A DNA stretch of 64,000 nt from an uncultured Collinsella sp. (GCA_934668695.1 CAKUOD010000009.1:8161-72160), one strand, 5' to 3'. Shown: positions 50,160 to 59,260, counted from the first letter of the stretch. Notes: generated by a model not told the origin, from the letters alone. Made by a program: numbers and translations.

Positions 50160-50945
50160 TTATGCGGCGGAGGCGGCGTCGTCCTCGTCCAAGGCGGCGA
50201 AGAGCTTCTTGCCATCGAGGAGACGTGTGGTGACGTTTCTCATGCGGCCGATCTCAACGGTGCGCAGCGTGTCGTCGGCGCCTCGGGCGTCATAGACCGT
50301 TCCCAGCAAATACGAGATGCCGTCTCGTTGCTTGATGGCAAAGGGCCGGAGTGTCATCCGTGCCACTTCGACCTCTCCGCGTGCCGTGACACTCGAAATA
50401 TCAAAACTCACCGTGGTTCCGTGGTCGATGGCCTGCTCGATGAGCTCGCAGGCACCGATGCGCTTGACAGGCGTGTGCGTGGTCTTGGTGGATTTGCCGC
50501 CCACGCTTGGAGCGGGCTCGGGTGCATCGAGGTAGCCGCGAACGTCGGCGCTCGCCATGGCGACCAAGTGCTGCGCCATGCTCTTTCGAATGGCGATGGG
50601 CGTGGAGCGGTTGCGCATGACCATACCGTGGAGCCGGATGATCTCTTCGTCGGTGAGCGGACGGGTCAAGAGCCGATAACCCACGCCGCGCTTGTACTCA
50701 ATTTCGTATCCGGCATGGCGAAGTGCGGAGACGGCGGTGTAGATGCTGCGCCGCGCCGCCGAGATGGGCATGCGGGCGGGGTCGTCGGGATGGGCGAGGC
50801 GCCGGATCAACTCATCGGAAAGCATGGCCTTGTCCTCGCCGGTGTTTTCGCTTAATAGTTGCAGGATGCGAACGGCGCGATAGGCTGCCATCGAGGCGGC
50901 GCCCCTCGTCGTGGTCTCGTAAGTTTCAACAGCGGTTTCGGTCAT
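50160..50945 (-). CDS. HTH/WYL-type transcriptional regulator
   Basis: 261 aa. N-terminal winged helix near residues 15-100 (YRAVRILQLLSENTGEDKAM ... RRSIYTAVSALRHAGYEIEY ... GVGYRLLTR). The C-terminal half has the ligand-sensing pattern of WYL proteins: an early strand block VSFDISSVTARGEVEVARMT, then RPFAIKQRDGISYLLGTVYD and the late IGRMRNVTTRLL, where RPF.i...g..YL replaces the WYL core. ATG 50945 follows GAAAGGACGTGGGCGCC; a GTG 9 bp upstream is too close. Encoded alone, minus strand. Target unknown. Confidence 0.8.
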   Translation of the reverse strand: MTETAVETYETTTRGAASMAAYRAVRILQLLSENTGEDKAMLSDELIRRLAHPDDPARMPISAARRSIYTAVSALRHAGYEIEYKRGVGYRLLTRPLTDEEIIRLHGMVMRNRSTPIAIRKSMAQHLVAMASADVRGYLDAPEPAPSVGGKSTKTTHTPVKRIGACELIEQAIDHGTTVSFDISSVTARGEVEVARMTLRPFAIKQRDGISYLLGTVYDARGADDTLRTVEIGRMRNVTTRLLDGKKLFAALDEDDAASAA

Positions 50946-51121
50946 GGCGCCCACGTCCTTTCCGTTTTGGGTGGCGACGGTATGGAGCCTAGGACGCGGG
51001 GCTTTCCCAGGGGTGCAGGACGCCCTGGGCGGTCGGTAGCCGTCGGCAAGCGGCGGGTTGAGTTTTCAACAGCCCTGCTCAACTGACCAAAACCTTGCCA
51101 AAAGCTTGACGGATGCTGTTG

Positions 51122-51155
51122 AAAAAAAGCGCCCCTCGGCTTGCCGAGAGGCGCT
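51122..51155 (-). terminator. Terminator of asnS
   Basis: Minus-strand sense AGCGCCTCTCGG-CAAG-CCGAGGGGCGCT followed by TTTTTTT. Nearby, TTTTCAACAGC (51063-51073) and GCTGTTGAAAA (51113-51123) form a wider inverted repeat. Confidence 0.9.
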
Positions 51156-51195
51156 GGCGTGATGCGCTGGAACGCGTTTGGTGGCACTGTGGCGA

Positions 51196-52599
51196 TTAGA
51201 AGTCGGCGTTGCCTACGGTGCGCGGGTGCGGCAGGACGTCGCGGATGTTGCCCACGCCGGTCAGATACATGACCAAACGCTCGAAGCCCAGACCGTAGCC
51301 GGCGTGCTTGCAGGAACCGTAGCGGCGCAGGTCAAGGTAGTACTTGTACTGCTCGGGATTCATGCCCAGGTCCTTGATGCGGGCCTCGAGCAGATCCAGG
51401 CGCTCCTCGCGCTGGGAGCCGCCGATAATCTCGCCGATACCGGGAACCAGACAGTCGGCGGCGGCGACGGTCTTGCCGTCCTCGTTCATGCGCATGTAGA
51501 ACGCCTTGATCTCGGCCGGGTAGTCGGTCACAAAAGTCGGGCGCTTAAAGTGCTCCTCGGTCAGGAAGCGCTCGTGCTCGGTCTGCAGGTCGATGCCCCA
51601 GCTCACGGGATAGTCAAACTTGTGACCGGCGGCGACGGCCTGCTCCAGGATTTCGACGGCCTCGGTATAGGTGACGCGGGCAAAGTCGGAGTTTGCCACG
51701 TGGTCCAGGCGCTCGAGCAGACCCTTGTCCACAAACTTGTTGAGCATATTGAGCTCGTCGGGGCAGGTTGCCATGACGTCCTTAAGGACGTACTTGAGCA
51801 TGGCCTCGGCGTTGTCCATGTAGTCGTTCAGATCGGCAAAGGCCATCTCGGGCTCGATCATCCAAAACTCGGCGGCGTGGCGCGTGGTGTTGGAGTTTTC
51901 GGCGCGGAAGGTGGGGCCAAAGGTGTACACGTCGCCAAAGGCCATGGCGAAGTTCTCGGCGTTGAGCTGGCCGGATACGGTAAGGCTCGCGTGCTTTCCA
52001 AAGAAGTCCTGGCTCCAGTCAACCTCGCCGGATTCGGTGAGGGGCGGATTTTTGGGGTCGAGCGTGGTCACGCGGAACATCTCGCCGGCGCCCTCGCAAT
52101 CACTCGTGGTGATGATGGGGGTGTTGACGTAGACAAAGCCCTGCTCCTGGAAGAAGCGGTGGATGGCGGCAGCCGCGACAGAACGGATGCGGAACACGGC
52201 GCGAAACAGGTTGGTGCGCGGGCGCAGGTGCTGCTGGGTGCGCAGGAACTCGACGGTTGCGCGCTTCTTTTGCAGCGGGTAGTCCGGGGCGCTGGCGCCC
52301 TCGACCTCGATGGAAGTGGCAGAAAGCTCGAAAGGCTGGGGCGCATCGGGGGTCAGCTTGACGGTGCCGGTGCAAATGAGTGCGGCCGAGACGTTTTGAT
52401 GGGCGATCTCGTCGTAGTTGTCGAGTGCCTCGCGGTTCATGACGACCTGCAAGTCGCGGAAGCAGCTGCCGTCGTTGAGCGTGACAAAGCCGAAGTTCTT
52501 CATGTCGCGGACGGACTTGACCCAGCCGGCGACGGTGACGGTCTGGCCGCCGAGCGACTCGGCATCGGCATAGAGCTGCGCGATTTTGGTGCGGTTCAC
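51196..52599 (-). CDS. asnS: Asparaginyl-tRNA synthetase
   Basis: 467 aa. Class-IIb synthetase. OB-fold anticodon-binding N-domain with [19 protein letters not shown]; catalytic motifs [20 protein letters not shown] (motif 2) and [15 protein letters not shown] (motif 3). AENSNT-HLAEF-type text separates AsnRS from AspRS. The GTG start at 52599 is chosen because GGGAGG lies just before it; in-frame ATGs at 52611 and further up are possible. Direct Asn charging together with AsnB (1338-3218) argues against dependence on the transamidation route. Confidence 0.95.
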   Translation of the reverse strand: MNRTKIAQLYADAESLGGQTVTVAGWVKSVRDMKNFGFVTLNDGSCFRDLQVVMNREALDNYDEIAHQNVSAALICTGTVKLTPDAPQPFELSATSIEVEGASAPDYPLQKKRATVEFLRTQQHLRPRTNLFRAVFRIRSVAAAAIHRFFQEQGFVYVNTPIITTSDCEGAGEMFRVTTLDPKNPPLTESGEVDWSQDFFGKHASLTVSGQLNAENFAMAFGDVYTFGPTFRAENSNTTRHAAEFWMIEPEMAFADLNDYMDNAEAMLKYVLKDVMATCPDELNMLNKFVDKGLLERLDHVANSDFARVTYTEAVEILEQAVAAGHKFDYPVSWGIDLQTEHERFLTEEHFKRPTFVTDYPAEIKAFYMRMNEDGKTVAAADCLVPGIGEIIGGSQREERLDLLEARIKDLGMNPEQYKYYLDLRRYGSCKHAGYGLGFERLVMYLTGVGNIRDVLPHPRTVGNADF

Positions 52600-52707
52600 G
52601 TATCCTCCCATAACGGTTGAATGATAGTTATCCATACAGTTCGATATTCTAGCAGCTCGGCTCATTTGGGCTATACAGATAAGGCATTGGCGGGATGGTT
52701 TTTCAAA

Positions 52708-52743
52708 CGAAAAGCGCCCGCGGCCAAATGGTCGCGGGCAGCT
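52708..52743 (-). terminator. Terminator of the EIIA gene
   Basis: Minus-strand sense GCTGCCCGCGACC-loop-GGCCGCGGGCGC followed by TTTTCG. Confidence 0.85.
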
Positions 52744-52781
52744 TGACGAGGTGCCTTTTGGCTGTGTGGCGCGGGGCCTGG

Positions 52782-53345
52782 CTACTTGGTCTTGGCAACC
52801 AGCAGCGGGTCGCCAAGCTTGACGAGCGGGTTGCCGCCGATAAGCGTTCCAGATTCGCCGACATGGTCGATGCTCTTAAGACGATCGAGCTCGGAGACGA
52901 TGACGGTCACGATGTCCTCGTGGCCGGCGGCCTTGATGGCCTCGCGATCGAAGCTGATGAGCGGCTGGCCTGCCTTGACCGTGTCACCCATCTCGACAAA
53001 GCGGGCAAAACCCTTGCCGTTCATTTCCACGGTGCCCAGGCCAACATGGATGAACACGCGAAGACCGTCCTCGGTGATCATACCGATGGAGTGGTTGGTG
53101 ACGGTGGTGGCACCGATGCGGCCGTTGGCGGGCGCATAGATGGTGCCGGTAATGGGCTCGATGCCATAGCCCTGGCCAAGCATGCCCGAGGCGATCGTCT
53201 CGTCGGGAACCTCGTCCAGGTTGACGAGCACGCCGTTGACGGGGGCATAGATGACGCCTTCGCGAGTGGCGAAGCTTGCTGCGGGCGGAACGGACGCCTC
53301 GCCGGTCGAGGTGAAGGTGGACTTAAGCGAATCGAGCAGACCCAT
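52782..53345 (-). CDS. crr: PTS glucose-type EIIA component
   Basis: 187 aa. The phosphocarrier EIIA(Glc) fold is recognised from [38 protein letters not shown], the first His in NHSIGM and the phosphorylated His in [19 protein letters not shown], where family members have HfGidTV-L-G. Then [14 protein letters not shown]. It would pass phosphate to a glucose or related EIIBC that is not in the window, and may have a regulatory role. ATG 53345 follows TTGGAGGCAACT. A palindrome GAAACGTTTC lies upstream. Confidence 0.9.
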   Translation of the reverse strand: MGLLDSLKSTFTSTGEASVPPAASFATREGVIYAPVNGVLVNLDEVPDETIASGMLGQGYGIEPITGTIYAPANGRIGATTVTNHSIGMITEDGLRVFIHVGLGTVEMNGKGFARFVEMGDTVKAGQPLISFDREAIKAAGHEDIVTVIVSELDRLKSIDHVGESGTLIGGNPLVKLGDPLLVAKTK

Positions 53346-53391
53346 AGTTGCCTCCAACTTAAATAGGCGCATATCGCGCGTTTGGTTTGCC

Positions 53392-53402
53392 GGAAACGTT
53401 TC
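53392..53402. promoter_or_regulatory. cre-like palindrome GGAAACGTTTC
   Basis: Centre of TGCCGGAAACGTTTCATA, 47 bp upstream of the EIIA start. LacI/CcpA-type operators share the GAAACG-TTTC core, so catabolite or sugar-specific control of EIIA (and perhaps the divergent esterase) is plausible. Confidence 0.45.
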
Positions 53403-53589
53403 ATATCTGTTTCGCGGCTTGGTCAACACCCCCTATTCTACGCTGCTCAGCGATACCTCTGAGCTGGGATTATGTGATATATCAGTTGAAGGGAAACTTA
53501 TTGCTGGCGTGTTTCTACGCCACGGGTTCAAGTGGGGTACGCTTGAAGGCAAAAAACAAGGGCGCTTAATTTGCGCGAAGGGAGCACAT

Positions 53590-54492
53590 ATGATTGTCGA
53601 GAACCATGCACTGTGGGGCGAGGAGCCGACCGAGGAATATCCGGCGACGTTTACGTATTTGGGTGCCGAGCCGCTGCCCGATAAACCGAATGGCCGCCGC
53701 CCTGCCGTGATTATCTGCGGCGGAGGTGCGTTTACGCATATCGCCCCGCATGAGCAAGATCCGGTGGCGTTTGCGTTTTTGGATCACGGTTACCAGGCCT
53801 TTGTGCTCAACTATGTCACGAGTTCTACGGGTGACGTGAGCTTTCCGCACCCCCAGGCAGATCTCGCCAAGATGGTCGCCACGGTGCGCGCGAATGCCGA
53901 CGAGTGGCATGTCGATCCCAAGCGCGTGTGCGTCGTGGGCTTTTCTGCTGGCGGCATGATTTGCGCCTCGCTGGCAACACAGTGGAAGACCGGCCCCTTT
54001 GCGGCACTTGCCGGGGCGCGTCCGGACGACATTCGTCCCGATGCCGTGGTGCTGGGCTATCCGTTGCTCGACCTTGCCTATGTGCGCGATATGCAGACGC
54101 GCGACCCGCGCATCGACCTGCGCGTGCCCAAGACGGGTGGCAAGACGGGGCGCGATTTGCTCAACGACTATCTGTCGATGGTGACGGGCGGCGAGGCGAC
54201 CGATGAGCACCTGACCGACATTTGCCCTACCACGCACGTTTCGCGCCAGATGCCCCCGACCTTTGTGTGGGGCGTGTCCGACGACAAGACGGCGCCGATC
54301 GCGCAGGTCTATCCGTTTGCGCAGCGCATGGCCGAGGAGGGCGTCGCTTGCGAGATGCACGTCTTTGACCAGGGCGGCCATGGCCTTTCGCTCGGCAACG
54401 CCAACACCGCGGTCGACAACGAGGACAAGCAAGTGGCAGTCCGTCCCTGGATCCGCCTAGCCTTCCGCTTCCTTGAGCGCCACGGTTTTTAG
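53590..54492 (+). CDS. Alpha/beta hydrolase (carbohydrate acetyl esterase-like)
   Basis: 300 aa cytosolic hydrolase of the BD-FAE/Axe2-like group. PAVIICGGGAFTHIAPHEQD gives the oxyanion-hole region, VCVVGFSAGGMICASLA holds the nucleophile Ser (GxSxG, about residue 121), VSDDKTAP the acidic residue and DQGGHGLSL the His. Such enzymes deacetylate sugars or short esters. ATG 53590 follows GCGAAGGGAGCACAT. The long open frame upstream is not used, as it has no start signal. Its stop codon is part of the hairpin of structured copy B. Confidence 0.85.
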   Translation: MIVENHALWGEEPTEEYPATFTYLGAEPLPDKPNGRRPAVIICGGGAFTHIAPHEQDPVAFAFLDHGYQAFVLNYVTSSTGDVSFPHPQADLAKMVATVRANADEWHVDPKRVCVVGFSAGGMICASLATQWKTGPFAALAGARPDDIRPDAVVLGYPLLDLAYVRDMQTRDPRIDLRVPKTGGKTGRDLLNDYLSMVTGGEATDEHLTDICPTTHVSRQMPPTFVWGVSDDKTAPIAQVYPFAQRMAEEGVACEMHVFDQGGHGLSLGNANTAVDNEDKQVAVRPWIRLAFRFLERHGF

Positions 54493-54662
54493 TTACGCGG
54501 TTTTACCAAACCGCGTAACCAGTTGACGCTGCAAGTCCGCCAGAGCGGCAATCTGCCTTTCAGCTTCGGCGGCATGACCAGAAGGTCAATGCCACCTCGC
54601 TTCAAGGCACCTTGCTCGCTCTGGCGGACTTTCGCTGTCGTTGCCAAAACATCGGCGTTGCC
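54492..54662 (+). ncRNA. Structured intergenic RNA-like element, copy B
   Basis: Hairpin GTTACGCGGTTT / AAACCGCGTAAC (54492-54519) starts in the esterase stop codon. The linker GACGCTGC is followed by a long stem-loop: outer 15-bp stem 54533-54547 / 54617-54631, loop CAATC, stem TGCCTT/AAGGCA (54554-54559 / 54604-54609), internal loop TCAGCTTC facing TCGCTTC, stem GGCGGCAT/ATGCCACC (one mismatch) and tip GACC-AGAA-GGTC (54576-54587). Loop words match copy A (13328-13466), stems differ with compensation. The 31 bp after the outer stem are shared with 13512-13565. Confidence 0.6.
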
Positions 54663-54677
54663 GCTGTTGTCAAGAGC

Positions 54678-54744
54678 TTGGTGCAAGGGGGTCAGGTTAA
54701 TCTGCACCAAGTTGGTGCAAAGTAACCTGACCCCCTTGCACTAA
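54678..54744. repeat. Nested inverted repeat TTGGTGCAAGGGGG
   Basis: TTGGTGCAAGGGGGTCAGG... pairs with ...CCTGACCCCCTTGCAC over 22 bp with one mismatch, and inside it TGCACCAA / TTGGTGCA form a second hairpin. A partial member lies at 15282-15314. Located between the esterase region and feoAB. Confidence 0.85.
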
Positions 54745-54796
54745 TCTGGCAATTGAACGTCGCCTTGAGTTCGCGCTATCATGCATGGTTACAATT

Positions 54797-54830
54797 GGTT
54801 AGCCGTGGCAAACGGTTAGCTATGGCAAAC
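54797..54830 (+). promoter_or_regulatory. Tandem 17-bp operator-like repeats upstream of feoAB
   Basis: GGTTAGCCGTGGCAAAC (54797-54813) is followed without gap by GGTTAGCTATGGCAAAC (54814-54830). Each is an imperfect palindrome TTxGCC-xx-GGCxAA, compatible with a DtxR/IdeR- or Fur-type metal repressor site, 42 bp before the start codon. Confidence 0.55.
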
Positions 54831-54871
54831 TAAATGCAACGCCTTGTGGGCGCCGGGGGAGGAACGCGGAC

Positions 54872-57229
54872 GTGAGGCTCGATACGCTCGAGATCGGAAA
54901 GGACGCCGTTGTCGCATCGGTGACATCGGATGACCAGGCACTCCGACAACATATTTTGGACATGGGCCTAACGCCGGGCACCGAAGTCACCATGATGAAG
55001 TACGCCCCCATGGGCGACCCGCTCGAGATTCGACTGCGCGGCTACGAGTTGACGTTGCGCAAGGACGATGCCGCGCGTATCGAGCTCGTGGATGTCCACG
55101 ACACGGACACGGGTCCGCGCGTTAACGCGGCAATCGGCACGACGGAACACCCGGCACTGGGCGAGGGGACGTATTCGCCCCGCGCTGCCAAGACGGCCGT
55201 GCCCGAGGGTGCGCCGCTACATTTTGCCCTTGCCGGCAATCAAAACTGCGGCAAGACCACGCTGTTCAACCAGCTGACGGGTTCTAACCAGCACGTCGGC
55301 AACTTTCCCGGCGTAACGGTCGACCGCAAAGACGGCACCATTCGCAACCATCCCGAGGCGAGCGTCACCGACCTTCCCGGCATCTACTCGCTGTCGCCGT
55401 ACACGGGCGAAGAGATCGTCAGCCGCCAATTCATCCTTGATGAGAACCCCGATGCGATTATCGACATCATCGATGCCACCAACATCGAGCGCAATTTGTA
55501 TCTGACGCTGCAGCTCATGGAGCTCGATCGCCCCATGGTTATCGCGCTCAACATGATGGACGAGGTAACGGCCAACGGCGGCGCCGTGGACGTCAATCTG
55601 CTCGAGAGCCTGCTGGGCGTGCCGGTCGTTCCCATTAGCGCCGCCCGCAACGAGGGCATCGGCGAGCTCGTGGAGCATGCCCTGCACGTGGCACGATTCC
55701 GCGAGCGCCCCGGTCGCTTGGACTTTTGTGCGCCCGACGGCCCGGACGGCGGCGCGCTGCACCGCTGCATCCACGGTATTGCCAACCTTATCGAGGACCA
55801 TGCCGCAACGGCGCATATTCCGGTGCGCTTCGCGGCGACCAAGTTGGTTGAGGGCGATGAGCTGGTAACCGAAGCACTTCACCTGGATCGTAACGAGCTC
55901 GACGCCATCGAGCACATCATTACCCAGATGGAGGGCGAGGCCGGCACCGACCGCCTGTCCGCGCTGGCCGACATGCGCTTTAGCTTTATCGGCGATGTGT
56001 GCGGGCGCTGCGTGGTCAAGCCGCACGAGAGCCGCGAGCACGTGCGCTCCGTCAAAATCGACCGCATCCTGACCGGGCGCTACACGGCCATTCCGGCGTT
56101 CATCCTCATCATGGGCCTCGTCTTTTGGCTGACGTTTGGCGTGATCGGCGCCGCGTTGCAAGGCCTTATGGAGGACGGCATCGCGGTCGTCATTGCCTCG
56201 GCCGATGCGGGCCTCAAGGCGTTTGGCACCAACGACGTGGTGCGCTCGCTGGCGGTTGACGGTGTGCTCACGGGCGTGGGCAGCGTGTTGACCTTCCTGC
56301 CGATCATCGTCGTGCTCTTTTTGTTCCTCTCCATTCTGGAAGACTCCGGCTACATGGCGCGCGTGGCCTTTGTCATGGATAAAGTCCTGCGTCGCTTTGG
56401 CCTTTCGGGCCGCAGCTTTGTGCCCATGCTCGTCGGCTTTGGCTGTACCGTGCCGGCCATCATGTCGACGCGCACGCTGCCGTCCGAGCACGACCGCAAG
56501 ATGACGGTCATGCTCACACCGTTTATGAGCTGTTCGGCCAAACTGCCGGTCTACGGCCTGCTGTGCGGTGCGTTCTTCCCAAAGGCGACGGTTCCCGCCA
56601 TGGTTTCGCTCTATGTGTTGGGCATTGTGGTCGGCTGCATCGCGGCGCTCGTACTCAACCGCACGGCGTTCAAGGGCGACCCGGTGCCGTTTATCATGGA
56701 GCTTCCCAACTATCGTCTGCCGAGCGTTAGGACGACGGTGATGCTCGCGTGGGATAAGGCCAAGGACTTCATTACCAAGGCCTTCACCATTATCTTTGCC
56801 GCCACGGTCGTGATCTGGTTCCTGCAGACGTTCGATATCCGCTTTAACGTGGTTGCCGACCAGTCGCAGAGCTTGCTTGCCGGTCTGGGCAGCATCATCG
56901 CGCCGGTGCTGGCGCCGCTCGGCTTTGGCGATTGGCGCGCATCGACGGCGCTCGTCACGGGGCTTATCGCCAAGGAGAGTGTTATCTCGACGCTTACGGT
57001 GCTTTTGGGCGCAACCTCGCCCGCGGCGCTTTCGACCATGTTCTCGCCGTTTACCGCCTACGTGTTCCTGGTCTTCACGCTGCTGTATCCGCCGTGCGTG
57101 GCGGCCATCGGCGCCGTCAAGAGTGAGCTAGGCGGGCGTTACGCTGTGGCGGTGTTTGCGTTTCAGGTGGCAGTCGCCTGGATCGTGGCGTTCTTGGTCC
57201 ACGGTGTTGGCATCCTGATTGGCTTGTAA
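54872..57229 (+). CDS. feoB: Ferrous iron transporter, FeoA-FeoB fusion
   Basis: 785 aa with a GTG start. Residues about 1-75 are a complete FeoA SH3-like domain (LRQHILDMGLTPGTEVTMMK, GDPLEIRLRGYELTLRKDDA). After a 40-residue linker comes the FeoB G-domain: GNQNCGKTTLFNQLTG (near 122), NFPGVTVDRKDG, DLPGIYSLSPYT, NMMD. The membrane part has two Gate motifs and the conserved FGCTVPAIMSTRTL and MSCSAKLPVY cysteines. Imports Fe2+. GTG preceded by GGGGGAGGAACGCGGAC. Probably repressed by iron through the tandem sites upstream. Confidence 0.95.
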   Translation: MRLDTLEIGKDAVVASVTSDDQALRQHILDMGLTPGTEVTMMKYAPMGDPLEIRLRGYELTLRKDDAARIELVDVHDTDTGPRVNAAIGTTEHPALGEGTYSPRAAKTAVPEGAPLHFALAGNQNCGKTTLFNQLTGSNQHVGNFPGVTVDRKDGTIRNHPEASVTDLPGIYSLSPYTGEEIVSRQFILDENPDAIIDIIDATNIERNLYLTLQLMELDRPMVIALNMMDEVTANGGAVDVNLLESLLGVPVVPISAARNEGIGELVEHALHVARFRERPGRLDFCAPDGPDGGALHRCIHGIANLIEDHAATAHIPVRFAATKLVEGDELVTEALHLDRNELDAIEHIITQMEGEAGTDRLSALADMRFSFIGDVCGRCVVKPHESREHVRSVKIDRILTGRYTAIPAFILIMGLVFWLTFGVIGAALQGLMEDGIAVVIASADAGLKAFGTNDVVRSLAVDGVLTGVGSVLTFLPIIVVLFLFLSILEDSGYMARVAFVMDKVLRRFGLSGRSFVPMLVGFGCTVPAIMSTRTLPSEHDRKMTVMLTPFMSCSAKLPVYGLLCGAFFPKATVPAMVSLYVLGIVVGCIAALVLNRTAFKGDPVPFIMELPNYRLPSVRTTVMLAWDKAKDFITKAFTIIFAATVVIWFLQTFDIRFNVVADQSQSLLAGLGSIIAPVLAPLGFGDWRASTALVTGLIAKESVISTLTVLLGATSPAALSTMFSPFTAYVFLVFTLLYPPCVAAIGAVKSELGGRYAVAVFAFQVAVAWIVAFLVHGVGILIGL

Positions 57230-57324
57230 ACGAACGGCTTGCGAGTAAAGCCTTCCTGTTTAGAGCGAGACCACGGGTTATACTCCTCTGTCAAACAGTT
57301 CGTTTGGCGGAGGAGTTTTTTGTT

Positions 57325-57807
57325 ATGGCGTTCGACAAGGCGATGGCACATTTAAAGGCGAAAGGCTTTGGCGATCGTGTGATCGTGCCCCAGGAGGAGA
57401 CGGCGACCGTCGAAGAGGCCGCAGCGTCGCTGGGGACGGCGCCGGCGCAGATCGCGAAGACGATGGCGTTTGATGTCGACGGCGCGGCGGTGCTCGTGTT
57501 GTGCGCCGGGGATGCGCGCGTCAACAGCTCAAAGTTCAAGAAGTTCTTCCACGGCAAGCCGCATATGATTCCCGGCGCTGCGGTCGAGGAGGCGGTAGGA
57601 CACGCGCCCGGAGGCGTCTGCCCCTTTGGTGCCAACGAGGACGTGGCGGTTTATCTGGACGAGTCGCTTAAACGCTTCGACACCGTTTACCCGGCCTGCG
57701 GCGACGACCATAGCGGCGTGGCGCTCTCGGTGCCCGAGCTCGAGGCGGCGTCTGACGCCCAAGGCTGGGTCGACGTTTGCCGCGGGTGGGAGTCGCCGAC
57801 GGCGTAG
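57325..57807 (+). CDS. YbaK/EbsC-type aminoacyl-tRNA deacylase
   Basis: 160 aa. Trans-editing domain family (Cys-tRNA(Pro) deacylase and relatives). Typical text: ATVEEAAASLGTAPAQIAKTMAF, KFKKFFHGKPHMIPGAAVEE, GHAPGGVCPFGANEDVAVYLD, where the catalytic Lys is the K in IAKTM. ATG 57325 is nine nucleotides after GGAGGAG; an in-frame upstream ATG does not exist with better signal. Which mischarged tRNA it edits is open. Confidence 0.9.
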   Translation: MAFDKAMAHLKAKGFGDRVIVPQEETATVEEAAASLGTAPAQIAKTMAFDVDGAAVLVLCAGDARVNSSKFKKFFHGKPHMIPGAAVEEAVGHAPGGVCPFGANEDVAVYLDESLKRFDTVYPACGDDHSGVALSVPELEAASDAQGWVDVCRGWESPTA

Positions 57808-57833
57808 GCCCCCATGTGCCGAATTGTTTTCGG

Positions 57834-57861
57834 CCCCGCGTCCGTTACTGACGGATGCGGG
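57834..57861 (+). terminator. Hairpin downstream of the YbaK gene
   Basis: CCCGCGTCCGT / ACGGATGCGGG with loop TACTG, followed closely by a TATAAT box (57872-57877) that probably serves the MFS gene. Confidence 0.45.
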
Positions 57862-57910
57862 ACCGTTGCTATATAATCGCCTCCGCTCAAAATGATTGGA
57901 GACGTTATAT

Positions 57911-59107
57911 ATGAGTCAGGCAAGGCAAGACGGTATCGCGCTCAGGCAGTGGCTCCCGCTCGTCGGGCTCACCTGCTGTGCGTTCGTGTTCAACACGTCG
58001 GAGTTCATGCCCATCGGCCTTTTGACTGATATCGCCGCGTCGTTCTCGCTCACCGAGGCCCAGGCGGGCATCATGATCTCGGTCTATGCCTGGGGCGTCA
58101 TGCTGCTGTCGTTGCCGCTTATGGTGTTTGCCTCGCGCTTTGAGTTCAAGCGGATGCTGCTGGGCGTGCTTGCCGTGTTCTCGCTCGGCCAGTTCCTGTC
58201 CGCCGTGGCGCCCACCTATCCCATTTTGGTTTGCGCGCGCCTGGTGGTCGCCTGCGCGCATGCCGTGTTCTGGTCGGTCGCCTCGATCATGGCGTCGCGC
58301 CTGGTTGACACGCGCCATGGGGCGCTCGCCATCAGCATGATCGCCACGGGCTCGTCCATCGCGCAGATCTTTGGCCTGCCGATCGGCCGCGCCATCGGGC
58401 TGGCCGTGGGCTGGCGTATGACGTTTGCCGTGGTCGGAGCGCTGTCTGCTGTCGCGGTCGTCTACCAGGCCACGGTGTTCCCCACCATGCCGGCGGGCGA
58501 GCGCTTTACGCTCAAACAGCTGCCCGAGCTGCTCAAGAACCCGTTCCTCATCGCGCTCTATGTGGTCACGGTGTTCATGGCGACCGGCTATTACGCGGGC
58601 TATAGCTATATCGAGCCTTTCCTGGCTCAGGTCGCCCATGTCGACGCAAGCGCTATCACCATGACGCTGACGGCGTTCGGCTGCTCCGGTCTGGTGGGCA
58701 GCTGGCTGTTCGGCCGCCTGTTCGACGGGCACCGCTTCCCGTTCTTGGCTATCACGCTCTCCGGCGTGCCGGTGGCTCTGCTGCTCATGGGTCCGGCCGC
58801 ATCGTCGCTCGCTGCGGTTCTCGCTGTTTGCGCGCTATGGGGTTGCTGCGCCACGGCCTTTAACGTGGCGTTTCAGGCCGAGCTCATCGAGTACACGCCG
58901 GCGGACTCGTCGGCCGTCGCCATGTCGATCTTCTCGGGCCTGTTCAATCTGGGCATTGGCACGGGTACCGCGATCGGCGGAGCCGTGGTTTCGGGCCCCG
59001 GTATCGCCTGGATCGGCTTCGCGGGCGGGGCGATTGCCGTCGTGGGCGTTATCCTCGCCATCACGGTGATGTTCCCGACCATACGCCGCGCAAAGCCCGT
59101 CGCCTAA
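57911..59107 (+). CDS. MFS transporter (sugar-efflux/AraJ-like DHA1 family)
   Basis: 398 aa with twelve membrane helices. Starts LRQWLPLVGLTCCAFVFNTS with EFMPIGLLTDIAASFSLTEA, which matches the ExxPxGLL signature of DHA1 sugar- and drug-efflux proteins such as SotB and AraJ; motif A-like FEFKRMLLGVLAVFSLGQFL sits after helix 2. ATG 57911 is preceded by TTGGAGACGTTAT; a TATAAT box lies 34 bp upstream. Substrate not predictable; export of arabinose, IPTG-like sugars or drugs is typical in the family. Confidence 0.85.
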   Translation: MSQARQDGIALRQWLPLVGLTCCAFVFNTSEFMPIGLLTDIAASFSLTEAQAGIMISVYAWGVMLLSLPLMVFASRFEFKRMLLGVLAVFSLGQFLSAVAPTYPILVCARLVVACAHAVFWSVASIMASRLVDTRHGALAISMIATGSSIAQIFGLPIGRAIGLAVGWRMTFAVVGALSAVAVVYQATVFPTMPAGERFTLKQLPELLKNPFLIALYVVTVFMATGYYAGYSYIEPFLAQVAHVDASAITMTLTAFGCSGLVGSWLFGRLFDGHRFPFLAITLSGVPVALLLMGPAASSLAAVLAVCALWGCCATAFNVAFQAELIEYTPADSSAVAMSIFSGLFNLGIGTGTAIGGAVVSGPGIAWIGFAGGAIAVVGVILAITVMFPTIRRAKPVA

Positions 59108-59122
59108 TCACGTCCCCTCATC

Positions 59123-59195
59123 AGTTGCGGTGGAATAGTTCCTGTTTAAGGCCTCTGAAGGCCCAGGCAGGAACTATTTCACCGCAACTTTTTTT
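59123..59195. repeat. Inverted repeat of the AGTTGCGGTG family, copy 2
   Basis: Perfect 22-bp arms AGTTGCGGTGGAATAGTTCC(TG) / (CA)GGAACTATTTCACCGCAACT allowing one G-T pair, with an inner hairpin AAGGCC...GGCCC, then TTTTTTT. Here it can act as a terminator of the MFS gene. Related to 15318-15384. Confidence 0.85.
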
Positions 59196-59260
59196 GGGGA
59201 AGAGGATACAAGCTGGGCATACAATGGATGTCGTTGTGTTGAGCTTACCGGGAGGTTGCT

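Noticed and set aside
53251..53589. N-terminal extension of the esterase (113 codons)
   Set aside because: It runs antisense through the EIIA gene start and its promoter and has no ribosome-binding site; ATG 53590 with AAGGGAG is clearly better.
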